From positions 62,001 to 126,000 of the forward strand of contig NZ_JACFTD010000006.1 of NCBI RefSeq assembly GCF_014282005.1: a stretch of DNA of 64,000 nt, written 5' to 3'. Origin of the DNA: Sporosarcina sp. BP05 (GTDB taxonomy: Bacteria > Bacillota > Bacilli > Bacillales_A > Planococcaceae). This document shows, piece by piece, positions 1 to 9,304 of this stretch. The notes beneath the pieces are model-generated. The model did not search any database. It was not told the DNA's origin and worked only from the letters and a program-made list of their open reading frames with translations. Positions within the stretch are counted from its first letter, which is position 1; each line of letters begins with the position of its first letter. A program made the position numbers and the translations under genes.

Positions 1-666
1 AATAAAAATAAAGAGGCACGTGGACAAGGGATTGCCAATTTTGTCACTGGTTTTTTCGGTGGGATGGCAGGTTGTGCTTTGATTGGTCAATCGATTATCA
101 ATATTAAATCAGGTGGACGGGGACGCCTATCGACATTGACCGCGGGTGTATTTCTACTGTTCTTAATTATCGTTTTAGGTGATATAGTCATCAAAATTCC
201 CATGCCTGTTCTTGTCGGGGTGATGATTATGGTTAGTATTACAACATTTAATTGGGGTTCGTTTAAGTTTCTGAAACAAGCACCTAAATCGGAATCACTT
301 GTTATGCTCATTACAGTTGCGATTATTTTATATACACATAATTTAGCGATTGGTGTTGTTAGTGGTGTTATAGTAAGTGCACTATTCTTTGTTGCCAAAA
401 TTTCTCGTGTGACAGTAACGAATGGTTTGGATGGATATAAGGTAGAAGGTCCTTTGTTTTTTGCATCAACTACGAAATTTATTCAGTCATTTGACAACGT
501 TACAGAAAATGAAGTCGTCATTAATTTTGAAAATAGTCAGCTATGGGATGAATCAGCAGTCGGTGCAATCGTTAAAGTGAAACAGAAGCTTGAGCAAAAA
601 AGTGTGAAGGTACAGATTGAAGGGTTAAATTCTTCAAGTGAACAATTGTACAAACGATTAACATAA
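1..666 (+). CDS. SulP family anion permease, C-terminal part
   Basis: The frame is open from the first base, so the start lies upstream and about 221 residues are visible. SulP (SLC26) permeases move sulfate, bicarbonate or other anions across the cytoplasmic membrane. The visible part starts in the conserved core loop (GGMAGCALIGQS, then NIKSGGRGRLSTL), continues through hydrophobic helices (for example LLFLIIVLGDIVIKI and VGVMIMVSITTF), and ends in a soluble STAS domain of about 90 residues that begins near VEGPLFFASTTK. A universal stress protein gene follows after 13 bp with its own GGGAGG site, a pairing often seen for SulP genes. The substrate cannot be told from sequence. Confidence 0.9.
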   Translation, partial: NKNKEARGQGIANFVTGFFGGMAGCALIGQSIINIKSGGRGRLSTLTAGVFLLFLIIVLGDIVIKIPMPVLVGVMIMVSITTFNWGSFKFLKQAPKSESLVMLITVAIILYTHNLAIGVVSGVIVSALFFVAKISRVTVTNGLDGYKVEGPLFFASTTKFIQSFDNVTENEVVINFENSQLWDESAVGAIVKVKQKLEQKSVKVQIEGLNSSSEQLYKRLT

Positions 667-679
667 GGGAGGAATCTAC

Positions 680-1093
680 ATGAAGATTGCTGTAGCAATT
701 GATGGATCAGAAAATGCTTTACGTGCAGCAAAACATGCTATTACGCTCGCCCAATACTTACCAGAGGCGCATTTAGAAGTTATTTATGTAGCGGATTATG
801 ATAAGGCGAGAGATGAGCGGCTGTTATCGCAAAGCCCTGAGAGCTTAACATTAAAGCGAGAGCAAAAAGTGCAACCTATTTTGGAATTAGCAAAAGGCGT
901 CGGAGTGAAGGCGAAGGTTACTATGTTAAAAGGGAATCCAAGTCAAGAAATAATAAAGTATGTGAATTCAGAAGAAATTGACCAACTTGTCATTGGGAGT
1001 CGCGGCTTAAATACTCTTCAAGAAATGGTACTCGGAAGCGTCAGTCACAAAGTAATGAAGCATGTGAATTGTCCGATTACGATTGTTAAATAA
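680..1093 (+). CDS. Universal stress protein, UspA family
   Basis: A 137-residue cytoplasmic protein of normal length for a single-domain UspA. It opens with the family strand MKIAVAIDGSENALRAA and ends with the ATP-binding pattern VIGSRGLNTLQEMVLGSVS followed by HKVMKHVNCPITIVK, which matches the G-2x-G-9x-G-(S/T) nucleotide site. The start is supported by GGGAGG ten bases upstream. It lies 13 bp behind the SulP permease gene and is probably cotranscribed with it; a role in tuning the transporter or in stress survival is inference. Confidence 0.93.
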   Translation: MKIAVAIDGSENALRAAKHAITLAQYLPEAHLEVIYVADYDKARDERLLSQSPESLTLKREQKVQPILELAKGVGVKAKVTMLKGNPSQEIIKYVNSEEIDQLVIGSRGLNTLQEMVLGSVSHKVMKHVNCPITIVK

Positions 1094-1179
1094 AGAGAAT
1101 TCATACCAAGTGCTAAATGATGAGTATGACTGGTGAGAAGTTGAGTATAGAGTACCCGCGCTTACAAACAAATAACAAC

Positions 1180-1220
1180 TTTACCCACCGCGCCACTTCA
1201 TAATGCGTACCAAGGTGGGA
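1180..1220 (+). repeat. 41-bp hairpin element, copy 1
   Basis: The segment runs from TTTACCCACCGCGCC to ACCAAGGTGGGA and can fold as CCCACC pairing with GGTGGG. The reverse complement of 28554-28594 aligns with it over 41 bases without gaps, about three quarters identical. Function unknown; it may be a small mobile hairpin or a terminator-like unit. Confidence 0.55.
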
Positions 1221-1285
1221 TTGTTTAATAGAACAATAAGTCATTACATGGGATATTGAATCCCATAAAAGGTGATTTGTCACTT

Positions 1286-1680
1286 CAGTTGATTAACCAT
1301 TTTCTTGCATAAGATATTGGCAAGGTAGGCGTAAAAGTCCTCATTTGACCGACTACGATTCCGGCCACTCTAGTTGTTTGTACAGTGTGTTCCTTGCATG
1401 CTTTTAGCAAAGAGTATGCATCTAATCATGTGATACCCTATAGAAAATGACACTTCTTTAAAATAAAAAAGAAAAAACCATAGAGCAAGCATCAGCCGCC
1501 AAAATTGCATCTTTGGCGGCTTTTCTCCAGGTAAGAAGTCAGCAATTCTTTCGTCCCAAAAAGCTTTAGCGCTCTGTGTACTTTGGCATTTGGAGCAGGG
1601 CGGATGAAGGGCCAACATATGATTACCGAAAAAACTGTGTAGGGATGCGACAAAGTCGTATCCCTACACATTCAGACATC
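1286..1680 (+). repeat. Degenerate dispersed repeat, copy R1
   Basis: The order of conserved blocks matches copies R2 (8.2-8.74 kb) and R3 (61.77-62.19 kb, inverted): TTGATTAACCATTTT, then CCTATAGAAAATGACACTTC, then TTTAGCGCTCTGTGTACTT, then GGCGGATGAA, then a hairpin built on TAGGGATGCGACAAAGTCG. The first block is shared with R2 and the last hairpin with R3. No intact frame spans it. It is probably a decayed mobile element or gene fragment; the family was not identified. Confidence 0.6.
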
Positions 1681-1905
1681 TCGGTAATTGTATAGAAGTC
1701 ATTTAATCCAAAGCAAACCAAAAGGAATTATTCAGGTTGCGCCCAGTGTGTGATTCTGCTTACTCAACACGTGTGGTGATTTGTTATATAAATCCCTTGT
1801 AGTGTACAGAGGGTGTTAAAATGAAGGCACAGACAGTATGTTAGTTGACAACACTTACGTTTGGTCCTATTGGTTTCTTTGAGTTGGTGAAGGGGGAGTT
1901 TTCAT

Positions 1906-3204
1906 TTGAGAAAAAAAGACTCGTTAGAGCTAGCACACTATGTAGATTCAGTAGAAGCACAACAAAAGCTCTATAAGCGGTCGCTACTCGTTGTCGTGAT
2001 GTCACAGATTTTTGGTGGGGCGGGACTTGCAGCTGGGATTACCGTAGGGGCACTAATAGCTAGGGATATGTTAGGCACTGCAAGCTTTGCAGGATTGCCG
2101 GCTGCCTTGTTTACGCTTGGTTCTGCGCTTGCAGCGTTCTTAGTTGGCAGGATTTCGCAGCGTTTTGGTCGTCGTTACGGGTTGTCACTTGGGTTCATCA
2201 CAGGTGGTATCGGTGCGATTGGTGTCATTTTCGCAACAACTATGGACAATGTGTTGTTATTATTTATTTCGCTATTTGTCTATGGTGCAGGGACTTCGAC
2301 AAATCTACAGGCACGTTATGCTGGAACAGACTTGGCCAGTGAAAAGCAGCGTGCGACTGCGATTAGCATCGCAATGGTGTCAACGACGATAGGCGCAGTG
2401 GCAGGACCTAATTTAGTGACGCCTATGGGGAACTTTGCAATGACGCTGGGGATACCGGCTCTAGCGGGGCCATTCATATTAGCGGCGGCCGCGTACCTCG
2501 TAGCTGGATTAACGTTGTTCTTTTATTTGCGACCTGATCCATTTCTAGTTGCCAGAGCAATTGCTATAAAGGAGGAAAAACAAGTTGAATCAAACGGTAC
2601 AGTAGTAAATAAACCACTGCAAATTAAAATAAATCGAATCGGTATTTTTGTTGGTGCAATTGTTCTCGTCTTGTCTCATCTCGTCATGGTTGCGATCATG
2701 ACAATGACACCAATCCATATGCAAAATCATGGATCTGGACTGACAGTCGTTGGAATGGTGATTAGTCTACATATTGCGGCGATGTATTTACCGTCGCTTG
2801 GTACAGGTCTATTAGTCGATAAAGTCGGTCGTACAGTTATGGTCATTGCTTCGGGTGTCACGTTATCAATTGCAGGATTACTAGCAGCCTTTGCTCCAGG
2901 TGATTCCCTCGTCTGGTTGACGATTGCGTTGGTAGTGCTTGGTCTTGGATGGAATTTCGGCTTAATCAGTGGAACAGCAATCATCATCGATTCGACTGAT
3001 ATGACAACACGCGCAAAAACACAAGGCACTGTTGATGTGTGGGTTGCTTTAGCTGGAACAGCGGGCAGTATAATGTCAGGAATCATTGTAGCTTACTCAA
3101 GCTATGCTGTGTTAGGCTTTCTTGGCATGTATCTTTCGTTGCTGTTAATCCCGCTTATTATTTGGAAACGGTTTAAAGAGAAAAAAGAACATGACAAAAC
3201 CTAA
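1906..3204 (+). CDS. MFS transporter
   Basis: A 432-residue major facilitator with about 12 hydrophobic helices and a long hydrophilic loop near residues 215-245. The loop after helix 2 carries the MFS signature (GRISQRFGRRYGLSLGF), and the C-terminal half repeats it as LLVDKVGRTVMVI. The start is TTG at 1906, supported by AGGGGGAG seven bases upstream. It is a single-gene unit that ends in a strong terminator. Its last codons and terminator occur a second time at 9567-9778. Substrate unknown; the layout resembles drug or metabolite efflux carriers. Confidence 0.9.
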   Translation: MRKKDSLELAHYVDSVEAQQKLYKRSLLVVVMSQIFGGAGLAAGITVGALIARDMLGTASFAGLPAALFTLGSALAAFLVGRISQRFGRRYGLSLGFITGGIGAIGVIFATTMDNVLLLFISLFVYGAGTSTNLQARYAGTDLASEKQRATAISIAMVSTTIGAVAGPNLVTPMGNFAMTLGIPALAGPFILAAAAYLVAGLTLFFYLRPDPFLVARAIAIKEEKQVESNGTVVNKPLQIKINRIGIFVGAIVLVLSHLVMVAIMTMTPIHMQNHGSGLTVVGMVISLHIAAMYLPSLGTGLLVDKVGRTVMVIASGVTLSIAGLLAAFAPGDSLVWLTIALVVLGLGWNFGLISGTAIIIDSTDMTTRAKTQGTVDVWVALAGTAGSIMSGIIVAYSSYAVLGFLGMYLSLLLIPLIIWKRFKEKKEHDKT

Positions 3205-3350
3205 TGACAGAAGCAGGAAAGTCGTGATCCTGCAGCAGTTAGCACATGTGATGGGAAACAATAAAGTTCGAGAGACTTACACCTCATTCTTTTGAATAGA
3301 AAACACCGGAAAACCATCGACTAAACGTCGGCAAGCTTCCGGTGTTTTTG
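3136..3350 (+). repeat. Direct repeat, copy A (3' end of MFS gene plus terminator)
   Basis: From CTGTTAATCCCGCTT through the terminator this segment recurs at 9567-9778 in the same orientation. Long shared runs include CCTAATGACAGAAGCAGGAA and GAATAGAAAACACCGGAAA. Here the reading frame is intact (IPLIIWKRFKEKKEHDKT); in the second copy GAG has become TAG. Confidence 0.85.
3301..3348 (+). terminator. Rho-independent terminator of the MFS gene
   Basis: The arms AACACCGGA and TCCGGTGTT are followed by TTTT. It lies between the convergent MFS and M24 peptidase genes and probably serves both directions. Confidence 0.8.
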
Positions 3351-3437
3351 AGTGTGATTCAATATAATTCATTCATTTCATATTACATCACTACAGTTAA
3401 TTTCAGGTGCTTTTCTTTAAATTGTATAACGACCTTG

Positions 3438-4502
3438 TCACAGAATGATTAACTCTTTTTGAGATTTTGTAATAATCTCGATTCCATTTTTTTTCACGAT
3501 AATATCATCCTCAATACGCACTCCGCCAAGCCCAGGTATGTAGATGCCCGGCTCTACCGTTAACACCATTCCTTCTACTATATGCTGCTCACAAGTTGGA
3601 TTCATGAAAATATCTTCATGGATATATAGGCCAATCCCATGTCCCATGCCATGACCATAATAGTCGCCGTACCCTTTATCACTTATCAAATTGCGGGTTA
3701 ATGCATCCGCTTCTTTCCCTGTCATTCCCACCTTAATGCCCGACAGCGCATTTTCTAGGGCGTCATGAACGATGGCATGGATTTCTTTCAACTTAGGATT
3801 GGGTTCTCCGACTGCAATAGTTCGTGTCATATCGGAGCAATACCCAAGGTAATAAGCGCCAAAATCAAGCGTAATCATATCCCCTTTTTCCACTACTTTG
3901 TCACTCGCCACACCATGCGGCAATGCGGAACGAATGCCAGATGCAACAATTATATCAAAGGAAGAAGAAGTTGCTCCTAATTTTCTCATATGAAATTCTA
4001 ATTCATTCGCGATTTCAATTTCAGTTCGCCCAGGTCGAATAAAGGTTACTACATGCGCAAATGCAGCGTCTGAAATTTCAGCTGCCTTTTTCAATATGGC
4101 GATTTCGGATTCATTTTTAATCATCCGTAACTCTTCAACTACGTTGGAAACGGGCACTAAATCTGCTTTTATCGATTTAAGCAGCTGGGAATAGTAAAAA
4201 TAGGATTGATGCTGCTGTTCAAATCCAAGCTTCTTGATCCCAAAACTTTCCGCGAGAGTAGAAATCTCCTCATAAATGATTGCTCGATCTATTTCTTTAA
4301 CAGTAAAATTCGTAACTTGCGCATTCGCTTGACTGACATAACGGAAATCGACTAATAAATACGCGTCCGCCTTCGTCACGACCACTGTCCCCGCACTTCC
4401 AGTGAAATCCGTCAAGTATCTTCGGTTCATCGCATCCGTAATTAGAATTCCGTCAATCCCTAATTCATCAAACATTCCCCTTAACTTCACTAACTTTTCC
4501 AT
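3438..4502 (-). CDS. Xaa-Pro aminopeptidase / M24 metallopeptidase
   Basis: A 354-residue cytoplasmic creatinase-fold peptidase of the PepQ/YqhT type, which removes N-terminal residues before proline or cleaves Xaa-Pro dipeptides using two metal ions. The N-terminal creatinase-like domain covers about residues 1-120 (ITDAMNRRYLTDFTGSAGTV). The metal ligands of the M24 domain are visible: Asp in TLDFGAYY, Asp in CSDMTRT, His in GHGMGHGIGL, Glu in TVEPGIYIPG and Glu in VRIEDDIIV. Start ATG at 4502 with GGAGG eight bases upstream. Monocistronic and convergent with the MFS gene. Confidence 0.93.
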   Translation of the reverse strand: MEKLVKLRGMFDELGIDGILITDAMNRRYLTDFTGSAGTVVVTKADAYLLVDFRYVSQANAQVTNFTVKEIDRAIIYEEISTLAESFGIKKLGFEQQHQSYFYYSQLLKSIKADLVPVSNVVEELRMIKNESEIAILKKAAEISDAAFAHVVTFIRPGRTEIEIANELEFHMRKLGATSSSFDIIVASGIRSALPHGVASDKVVEKGDMITLDFGAYYLGYCSDMTRTIAVGEPNPKLKEIHAIVHDALENALSGIKVGMTGKEADALTRNLISDKGYGDYYGHGMGHGIGLYIHEDIFMNPTCEQHIVEGMVLTVEPGIYIPGLGGVRIEDDIIVKKNGIEIITKSQKELIIL

Positions 4503-4784
4503 TATAAAACCTCCATCAAGTCGTTTTCAAACAGTTCAATACAATAGAAGTATTCCAACTACTAATATGGCATATAATTTGTTTTAAAAATAGTGTTTTG
4601 TTCAAGTCTACGCCTTCTTGTTAATTCTAATCATCTAATTTCTACATCGATTATTATCATACTGGAGTAGGACAAGGAATAGTATTGGTAGAGTAGATAG
4701 AAAAAATGAGCTGTTTACTATCGAATGCTATTTTCCGGAAATATAGTTGAGAGAATTCACTAGTAGCAGAGAAAGGGGAATCGA

Positions 4785-7391
4785 ATGTCAAAATATCATC
4801 AACAAACATCGGTTGAAGTCATGGAAATGCTTGGCGTGACAAATCTAGGATTAAATGATTATGACGTCCAAAAGAGACTAGAGGTTTACGGAACTAATGA
4901 ATTGGAGGAAGCGAAAAGGACAAGCACCTTCGCCGTTTTCTTTGGACAGTTTAAAGATTTATTGGTCATTATTTTATTGGTTGCGGCTTTCATTTCATTT
5001 TTATTAGGTGAAGTAGAAAGTACGATTGTGATTCTGATAGTCGTAATTTTAAACGCAATTCTAGGCACTGTACAGCATGTGAAGGCAGAACAGTCTTTGG
5101 ACAGTCTGAAAACCTTGACCTCTCCGGTTGCAAAAGTAATGCGGAATAATCAGCTAGTAGAGATTCCTTCAGTAGATATCGTGGTTGGAGATCTTCTCTA
5201 TTTGGATGCTGGTGATTATATCAGCGCTGACGGCAGATTAGTAGAAGTCTATAATCTGCATGTAAATGAAAGTTCGCTGACAGGTGAATCATTGCCTGTA
5301 GCGAAAAGTACCGCGCCCATCGAAGAAAGGCAAATAATCATTGGGGATAAAAAAAATATGGTTTTCACTGGAAGCTTTGTCACCAATGGACGTGGTATTG
5401 TCGCTGTAACCGCTATTGGAATGGAAACAGAAATCGGAGAAATCGCAAATCTACTGAATACCGCGAAAGAGAAGAGAACACCTTTACAAGTAAGTCTAGA
5501 TCATTTTGGAGAAAAATTAGCTTTAGGGATTACGATAATCTGTTTAGCCATTTTCACGATTGATCTATTCAAGGGACGCGAGCTAGTAGATTCGTTTATG
5601 TTTGCCGTTTCGCTTGCAGTTGCAGCAATTCCAGAAGCGCTAAGTTCAATTGTTACCATTGTGCTGGCTTTTGGGACGCAAAAAATGGCAAAGGAAAATG
5701 CCATTATACGAAAGCTTTATGCTGTCGAAAGTCTGGGGAGTGTATCCGTTATTTGTTCCGATAAAACGGGAACTTTAACTGAAAATAAAATGATTGTTCA
5801 ACAAGTATTTGTTGATCAAAAAGTCATTCCGCACGATCAACTGCATATAGAAAATGCAATTGAAAAGAAACTTATCCTGCAAGCACTATTATGTAATAAC
5901 GCCTTGGAAAGAGATCATAAAGAAATCGGTGATCCTACTGAAATTGCACTTGTAAAATTGGGGAAGCAGTACAATCTTGACGAGTTAATCGTAAGAGATC
6001 GCTATCCAAGAGTGCTGGAAATTCCTTTTGATTCAGACAGAAAGTTAATGAGTACAGTGAATCAGTTCAATCAGCAAACTATCATGATTACAAAAGGAGC
6101 CGTAGATGTACTTTTACCTCAAATTGTGAAAATCGAAACTTCAACAGGGATACTTGCCATTACGGAAGAACATCAAAACAAAATCGAAGAAATGAATCGT
6201 GACTTTTCTATGAATGGGTTAAGAGTACTAGCAATTGCTTACAAAGGGGTAAGGAAAAATCAGACAATCGGTGTAGAAGACGAAAGAGATTTAATCTTTG
6301 TCGGATTACTTGCGATGATGGATCCTCCGAGAAAAGAGTCAAAATCGGCGGTTGAAAGTTGTATAAAAGCGGGTATTAAACCCGTTATGATTACAGGTGA
6401 CCATAAAATAACAGCAACTGCGATAGCGAAACAAATTGGTATTTTAAAAGATCCATCAGAAGCAATTGAAGGATATGAAATTGAAGGATTAACCGATCAA
6501 CAGCTTCAAGAAAAAGTTCAAGATATCTCCGTCTTCGCACGAGTCACACCTGAGCATAAAATTCGTATCGTGAAGGCATGGCAGGAAAAAGGACATGTCG
6601 TTGCGATGACGGGGGATGGTGTCAATGATGGCCCTGCCTTAAAACAAGCCGATATCGGTGTGGCGATGGGGATAACTGGGACCGAGGTAGCGAAAGATGC
6701 ATCTTCCATGATTTTAACGGATGATAATTTTTCGACAATTGTCAAAGCAATTTCGAATGGAAGAAGCCTCTACACGAATATTAAAAACGCCATTCTATTC
6801 TTATTATCTGGAAATACAGGCGCTATTTTCGTTGTTTTATATGCCACCGTATTGAGCTTACCTGTTCCCTTTGCACCTGTGCATCTCTTATTTATTAACT
6901 TACTAACCGATAGTTTACCAGCCATTGCAATCGGTTTAGAACCGCATAATAAAAACACGATGAAAGACAAGCCTAGAGATATTAACACACCTTTATTAAA
7001 TAAAACATTTACTACGCAAGTGGTGCTCGAAGGATCATTAATCGCTATTTCTACGATCATTGCTTTTCGACTGGGATTGTCAACGGGAGATACGCTAACA
7101 GCAAGCACAATGGCATTTGCAACATTATGTTTGTCAAGATTAGTACATGGCTTCAACTCCAGATCGATAGAATCGATCTTCACAATTGGTCTATTTACGA
7201 ATAAATTTACTTGGCTCGCATTTTTGATCGGTTTTTTATCTTTACACGCAGTATTATTTATTCCATCGCTTACGGGTGTGTTTGAAGTCGCAACATTAAG
7301 TGGGGGACAATTAAGTTATATTTATATCTTGTCCTTTATGCCGTTTTTGGTGAATCAGTGGTATAAAGTGTTATTCGTGAGAAGAAAGTAA
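4785..7391 (+). CDS. Cation-transporting P-type ATPase (P2A, Ca2+ type)
   Basis: An 868-residue membrane ATPase with the full P2 layout. There is an N-terminal cation ATPase domain (VEVMEMLGVT), helices M1-M2, an actuator loop with the TGES motif (SSLTGESLPVAKS), M3-M4 with VAAIPEALSSIVTI, the phosphorylation site ICSDKTGTLTENKM, the nucleotide domain (ITKGAVDVLLP), the hinge VAMTGDGVNDGPALKQADIG, and M5-M10. The PEAL form of the M4 Glu motif and the overall layout fit bacterial calcium pumps related to Listeria LMCA1. Substrate is inferred, not proven. AAAGGGG lies upstream of the ATG. No neighbour suggests another ion. Confidence 0.93.
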   Translation: MSKYHQQTSVEVMEMLGVTNLGLNDYDVQKRLEVYGTNELEEAKRTSTFAVFFGQFKDLLVIILLVAAFISFLLGEVESTIVILIVVILNAILGTVQHVKAEQSLDSLKTLTSPVAKVMRNNQLVEIPSVDIVVGDLLYLDAGDYISADGRLVEVYNLHVNESSLTGESLPVAKSTAPIEERQIIIGDKKNMVFTGSFVTNGRGIVAVTAIGMETEIGEIANLLNTAKEKRTPLQVSLDHFGEKLALGITIICLAIFTIDLFKGRELVDSFMFAVSLAVAAIPEALSSIVTIVLAFGTQKMAKENAIIRKLYAVESLGSVSVICSDKTGTLTENKMIVQQVFVDQKVIPHDQLHIENAIEKKLILQALLCNNALERDHKEIGDPTEIALVKLGKQYNLDELIVRDRYPRVLEIPFDSDRKLMSTVNQFNQQTIMITKGAVDVLLPQIVKIETSTGILAITEEHQNKIEEMNRDFSMNGLRVLAIAYKGVRKNQTIGVEDERDLIFVGLLAMMDPPRKESKSAVESCIKAGIKPVMITGDHKITATAIAKQIGILKDPSEAIEGYEIEGLTDQQLQEKVQDISVFARVTPEHKIRIVKAWQEKGHVVAMTGDGVNDGPALKQADIGVAMGITGTEVAKDASSMILTDDNFSTIVKAISNGRSLYTNIKNAILFLLSGNTGAIFVVLYATVLSLPVPFAPVHLLFINLLTDSLPAIAIGLEPHNKNTMKDKPRDINTPLLNKTFTTQVVLEGSLIAISTIIAFRLGLSTGDTLTASTMAFATLCLSRLVHGFNSRSIESIFTIGLFTNKFTWLAFLIGFLSLHAVLFIPSLTGVFEVATLSGGQLSYIYILSFMPFLVNQWYKVLFVRRK

Positions 7392-7439
7392 TACCAATGA
7401 ATGTGAACAGGAGGGATTGCATTTTACGAGAACCGGAGA

Positions 7440-8126
7440 TTGTTAGACTGGAAGATAGGGGATGTAAACGGAGATGGTGTTTTGGACACTGTCTATTTAT
7501 ATGGTAATGTCGATGGATCACCAGGTATTTTTGCCGATAACATTACGCTTGTTATTCGAGATGGGCGATCTACTAAACGTACAACCGTTCATTTCAAAAA
7601 CAACGCGGGATATAATGCAAGGTTGTTCCTAGGCGATTTTAACAAAGATTCTGTACCTGACATTATGGTGAGTATCGATACGGGTGGTAGTGGGGGATAT
7701 GGCATCTTTTATATTTATTCCTTTAGAAATAATAGTTTACATGAACTATTTAACGTCGATGACTATAATGGAAAATACGCATTCCAAGCAAATTTTGAGG
7801 ATTTCTATAAAGTACGTGTTGAAAGTCCTCGGCTTAATGTGTTGTTCACCATAGACATCAGCAACAAAGGCCATGATTACTTATCGGAGTATTACAACGA
7901 TAATGGGCTACTAAAAAATCCAGTACAGGGCGGGGTTCTTGCTTTAGGAGCGTTATATCCAATTATTACGAATAACAAAAGCTACAATTTTGATTTAGTA
8001 GCTCTACAGCGCATTATTGGACCAACAAATGCAGATACATTAGGCTATGTTGAAAATCTATTGACGTGGAAAGACACCCAATTAATTTCAAATCGGTTGT
8101 CATTATCTATACCTAGTACAAATTAG
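7440..8126 (+). CDS. FG-GAP/VCBS-like protein, 5' end uncertain
   Basis: About 228 residues resembling a family of Bacillus proteins of unknown role. Two Asp-rich calcium-loop-like motifs are seen, GDVNGDGVLDTVYL and GDFNKDSVPDIMVSID, followed by GGSGGYGIFYIYSF, as in integrin-like FG-GAP repeats. The N-terminus is unclear: the frame opens after a TGA at 7404-7406 and has no ATG or GTG. The TTG at 7440 has no good ribosome site, whereas the fine AGGAGGG at 7409-7415 precedes ATT in this frame and TTG in another. A noncanonical start or a 5' frameshift is possible. No signal peptide is visible. The C-terminus is complete. Confidence 0.7.
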   Translation: MLDWKIGDVNGDGVLDTVYLYGNVDGSPGIFADNITLVIRDGRSTKRTTVHFKNNAGYNARLFLGDFNKDSVPDIMVSIDTGGSGGYGIFYIYSFRNNSLHELFNVDDYNGKYAFQANFEDFYKVRVESPRLNVLFTIDISNKGHDYLSEYYNDNGLLKNPVQGGVLALGALYPIITNNKSYNFDLVALQRIIGPTNADTLGYVENLLTWKDTQLISNRLSLSIPSTN

Positions 8127-8156
8127 TTTGGAAGTCCTTCATTACCTCTAATATGT

Positions 8157-8196
8157 AGATCTGTCGCAAGTTCATTGAACATGCGATAGGTCTTTT
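8157..8196 (+). terminator. Terminator after the FG-GAP-like gene
   Basis: AGATCTGTCGCAAGTTCA pairs with TGAACATGCGATAGGTCT with three mismatches, followed by TTTTCTTC. Confidence 0.7.
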
Positions 8197-8212
8197 CTTC
8201 GATTTTATTATA

Positions 8213-8740
8213 ATATGCAACATCTGTTGATTAACCATTTTATTACATGGGTTACTTGTACTAAAAGCGGGAGAATACCTATTTTCACTTGTACCTATTC
8301 GGCTCGCTTTGGACATAATGGTTACGACAACTTTACTGGGGGCTATATCCTTTTCAGTAATCCTGTTGCGACTATCTTTCCGCCGCGTATCTACAATGTT
8401 CAAGTGAAAAATGCAACTACTTTAGAAGATGAAAGAATAACTACCTTTCTATAGAGGTTGCAAGTGCCCAAAGATGAAATTTCGGGCACTCTATCGCTTT
8501 TAATAAAGCCTTCCCTGCTAATTTTAGTAATGATCATACAAGTTACTGCGTAATGCCCTATAGAAAGTGACACTTACTTAAAATCGAATAGGAAATGCTA
8601 TAAATATGCATTCAGCAGCCAAAATTCCATCTTTGGCTGCTTTTTGCTAGATAGAAAAGTGGTGACTCACTCGTCCTCAGGGGCTTTAGCACTTAGTGTA
8701 CTTGAGCTAACGGAGAGCGACGGATGAAACAGCGTTTAAT
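8213..8740 (+). repeat. Degenerate dispersed repeat, copy R2
   Basis: Shares ordered blocks with R1 and R3: TTGATTAACCATTTT, CGCTTTGGACATAATGGT, GATCATACAAGTTA, CTATAGAAAGTGACACTTAC, GTGACTCACTCGTCC, CTTTAGCACTTAGTGTACTT and GGAGAGCGACGGATGAA. Compared with R3 it carries roughly 180 extra bases between the second and third blocks. One frame here reads LALDIMVTTTLLGAI, which resembles ALDDMITTTYSG in R3, so the ancestor may have been coding. Confidence 0.6.
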
Positions 8741-8796
8741 AAAAAATGGAATTGTGGGAAGGGTAAGAAGTAAACACAAAACTGAGGTGAATCTTG

Positions 8797-9213
8797 ATGA
8801 TTAAGAAATACTTATTTTTATTGGGGTCAGGATTTTTATTTTTGGTATTTACTCTTACGCAAGTTGTTAATTCAGAAACCGTTTTAAATGAAGAAGGAAT
8901 GTATGCCACGACAGAGGATATTATTTTAGACATTTTATTCCCGATTATTGACAATAGGGTGGTAAAAGAGTATGGGCAAGATACCCTTTTTGGCTGGGAA
9001 TGGAAAAGGATTGTTGATATAACTTACAATGACAATCATTCCTACGATGTTTCTATAAGAATTGAAATTCCTTCAAAAAATCCTGATGATTATAAAGAAG
9101 ACCTAGTTAAGGTAAGGATATCTCCACCCTGTGACAGTGATAAGTTAAATAAGTTGAGATGTGATCATGGATTCAAAATTGAAATAGTAGATTATAAACA
9201 TTTATCCCCGTGA
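8797..9213 (+). CDS. DUF3888-like exported protein
   Basis: A 138-residue protein with an N-terminal signal peptide or anchor (KKYLFLLGSGFLFLVFTL). The rest fits the DUF3888 family of Bacillales: an acidic stretch followed by DIILDILFPIIDNRVVKEYG, then beta strands ending in IEIVDYKHLSP. Function of the family is unknown; it is expected outside the membrane. ATG at 8797 is preferred to the TTG three bases earlier, because GAGGTGA (8784-8790) sits six bases from the ATG and only three from the TTG. Two cysteines (PPCDSD and RCDHG) could form a disulfide. Confidence 0.7.
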   Translation: MIKKYLFLLGSGFLFLVFTLTQVVNSETVLNEEGMYATTEDIILDILFPIIDNRVVKEYGQDTLFGWEWKRIVDITYNDNHSYDVSIRIEIPSKNPDDYKEDLVKVRISPPCDSDKLNKLRCDHGFKIEIVDYKHLSP

Positions 9214-9304
9214 GGATAGCACCTTTTACTCAATTAAATGGTGTTTTAGGTAAAGGAGAGTAACTACTTAGGTAACTATGTTGACATGAAAAATTCTACC
9301 AACA

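Larger units (their letters stand above)
1094..1905. other. 812-bp intergenic region with decayed repeats
   Basis: No convincing gene is present. The region holds a GC-rich hairpin element (1180-1220) that recurs inverted near 28.57 kb, and copy R1 of a degenerate dispersed repeat (about 1286-1680). R1 contains two hairpins: 1493-1525 (arms AGCCGCCAAA and TTTGGCGGCT) and 1639-1669 (arms TGTAGGGATGCGAC and the near-complementary GTCGTATCCCTACA). The last 200 bp should carry the promoter of the MFS gene, but no clear -35/-10 pair was picked. Confidence 0.6.
8127..8796. other. 670-bp intergenic region with decayed repeat
   Basis: After the terminator at 8157-8196 this region is filled by repeat copy R2. 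Two further hairpins are present: 8463-8490 (AGTGCCC/GGGCACT) and 8613-8645 (AGCAGCCAAA/TTTGGCTGCT followed by TTTTT). Short open frames on both strands look like decay products, not genes. The DUF3888-like gene starts at the right edge with GAGGTGA. Confidence 0.6.

Noticed and set aside
1370..1618. 82-codon minus-strand frame
   Set aside because: It lies entirely in repeat R1, crosses a hairpin, has no ribosome site and is broken in the other repeat copies.
6518..7183. Long minus-strand frames inside the P-ATPase gene
   Set aside because: They are complements of a clearly conserved protein-coding frame.
8113..8454. Two overlapping short frames on opposite strands
   Set aside because: Both lie in repeat R2 and over the terminator of the preceding gene, with no ribosome site; only short stretches resemble coding sequence.
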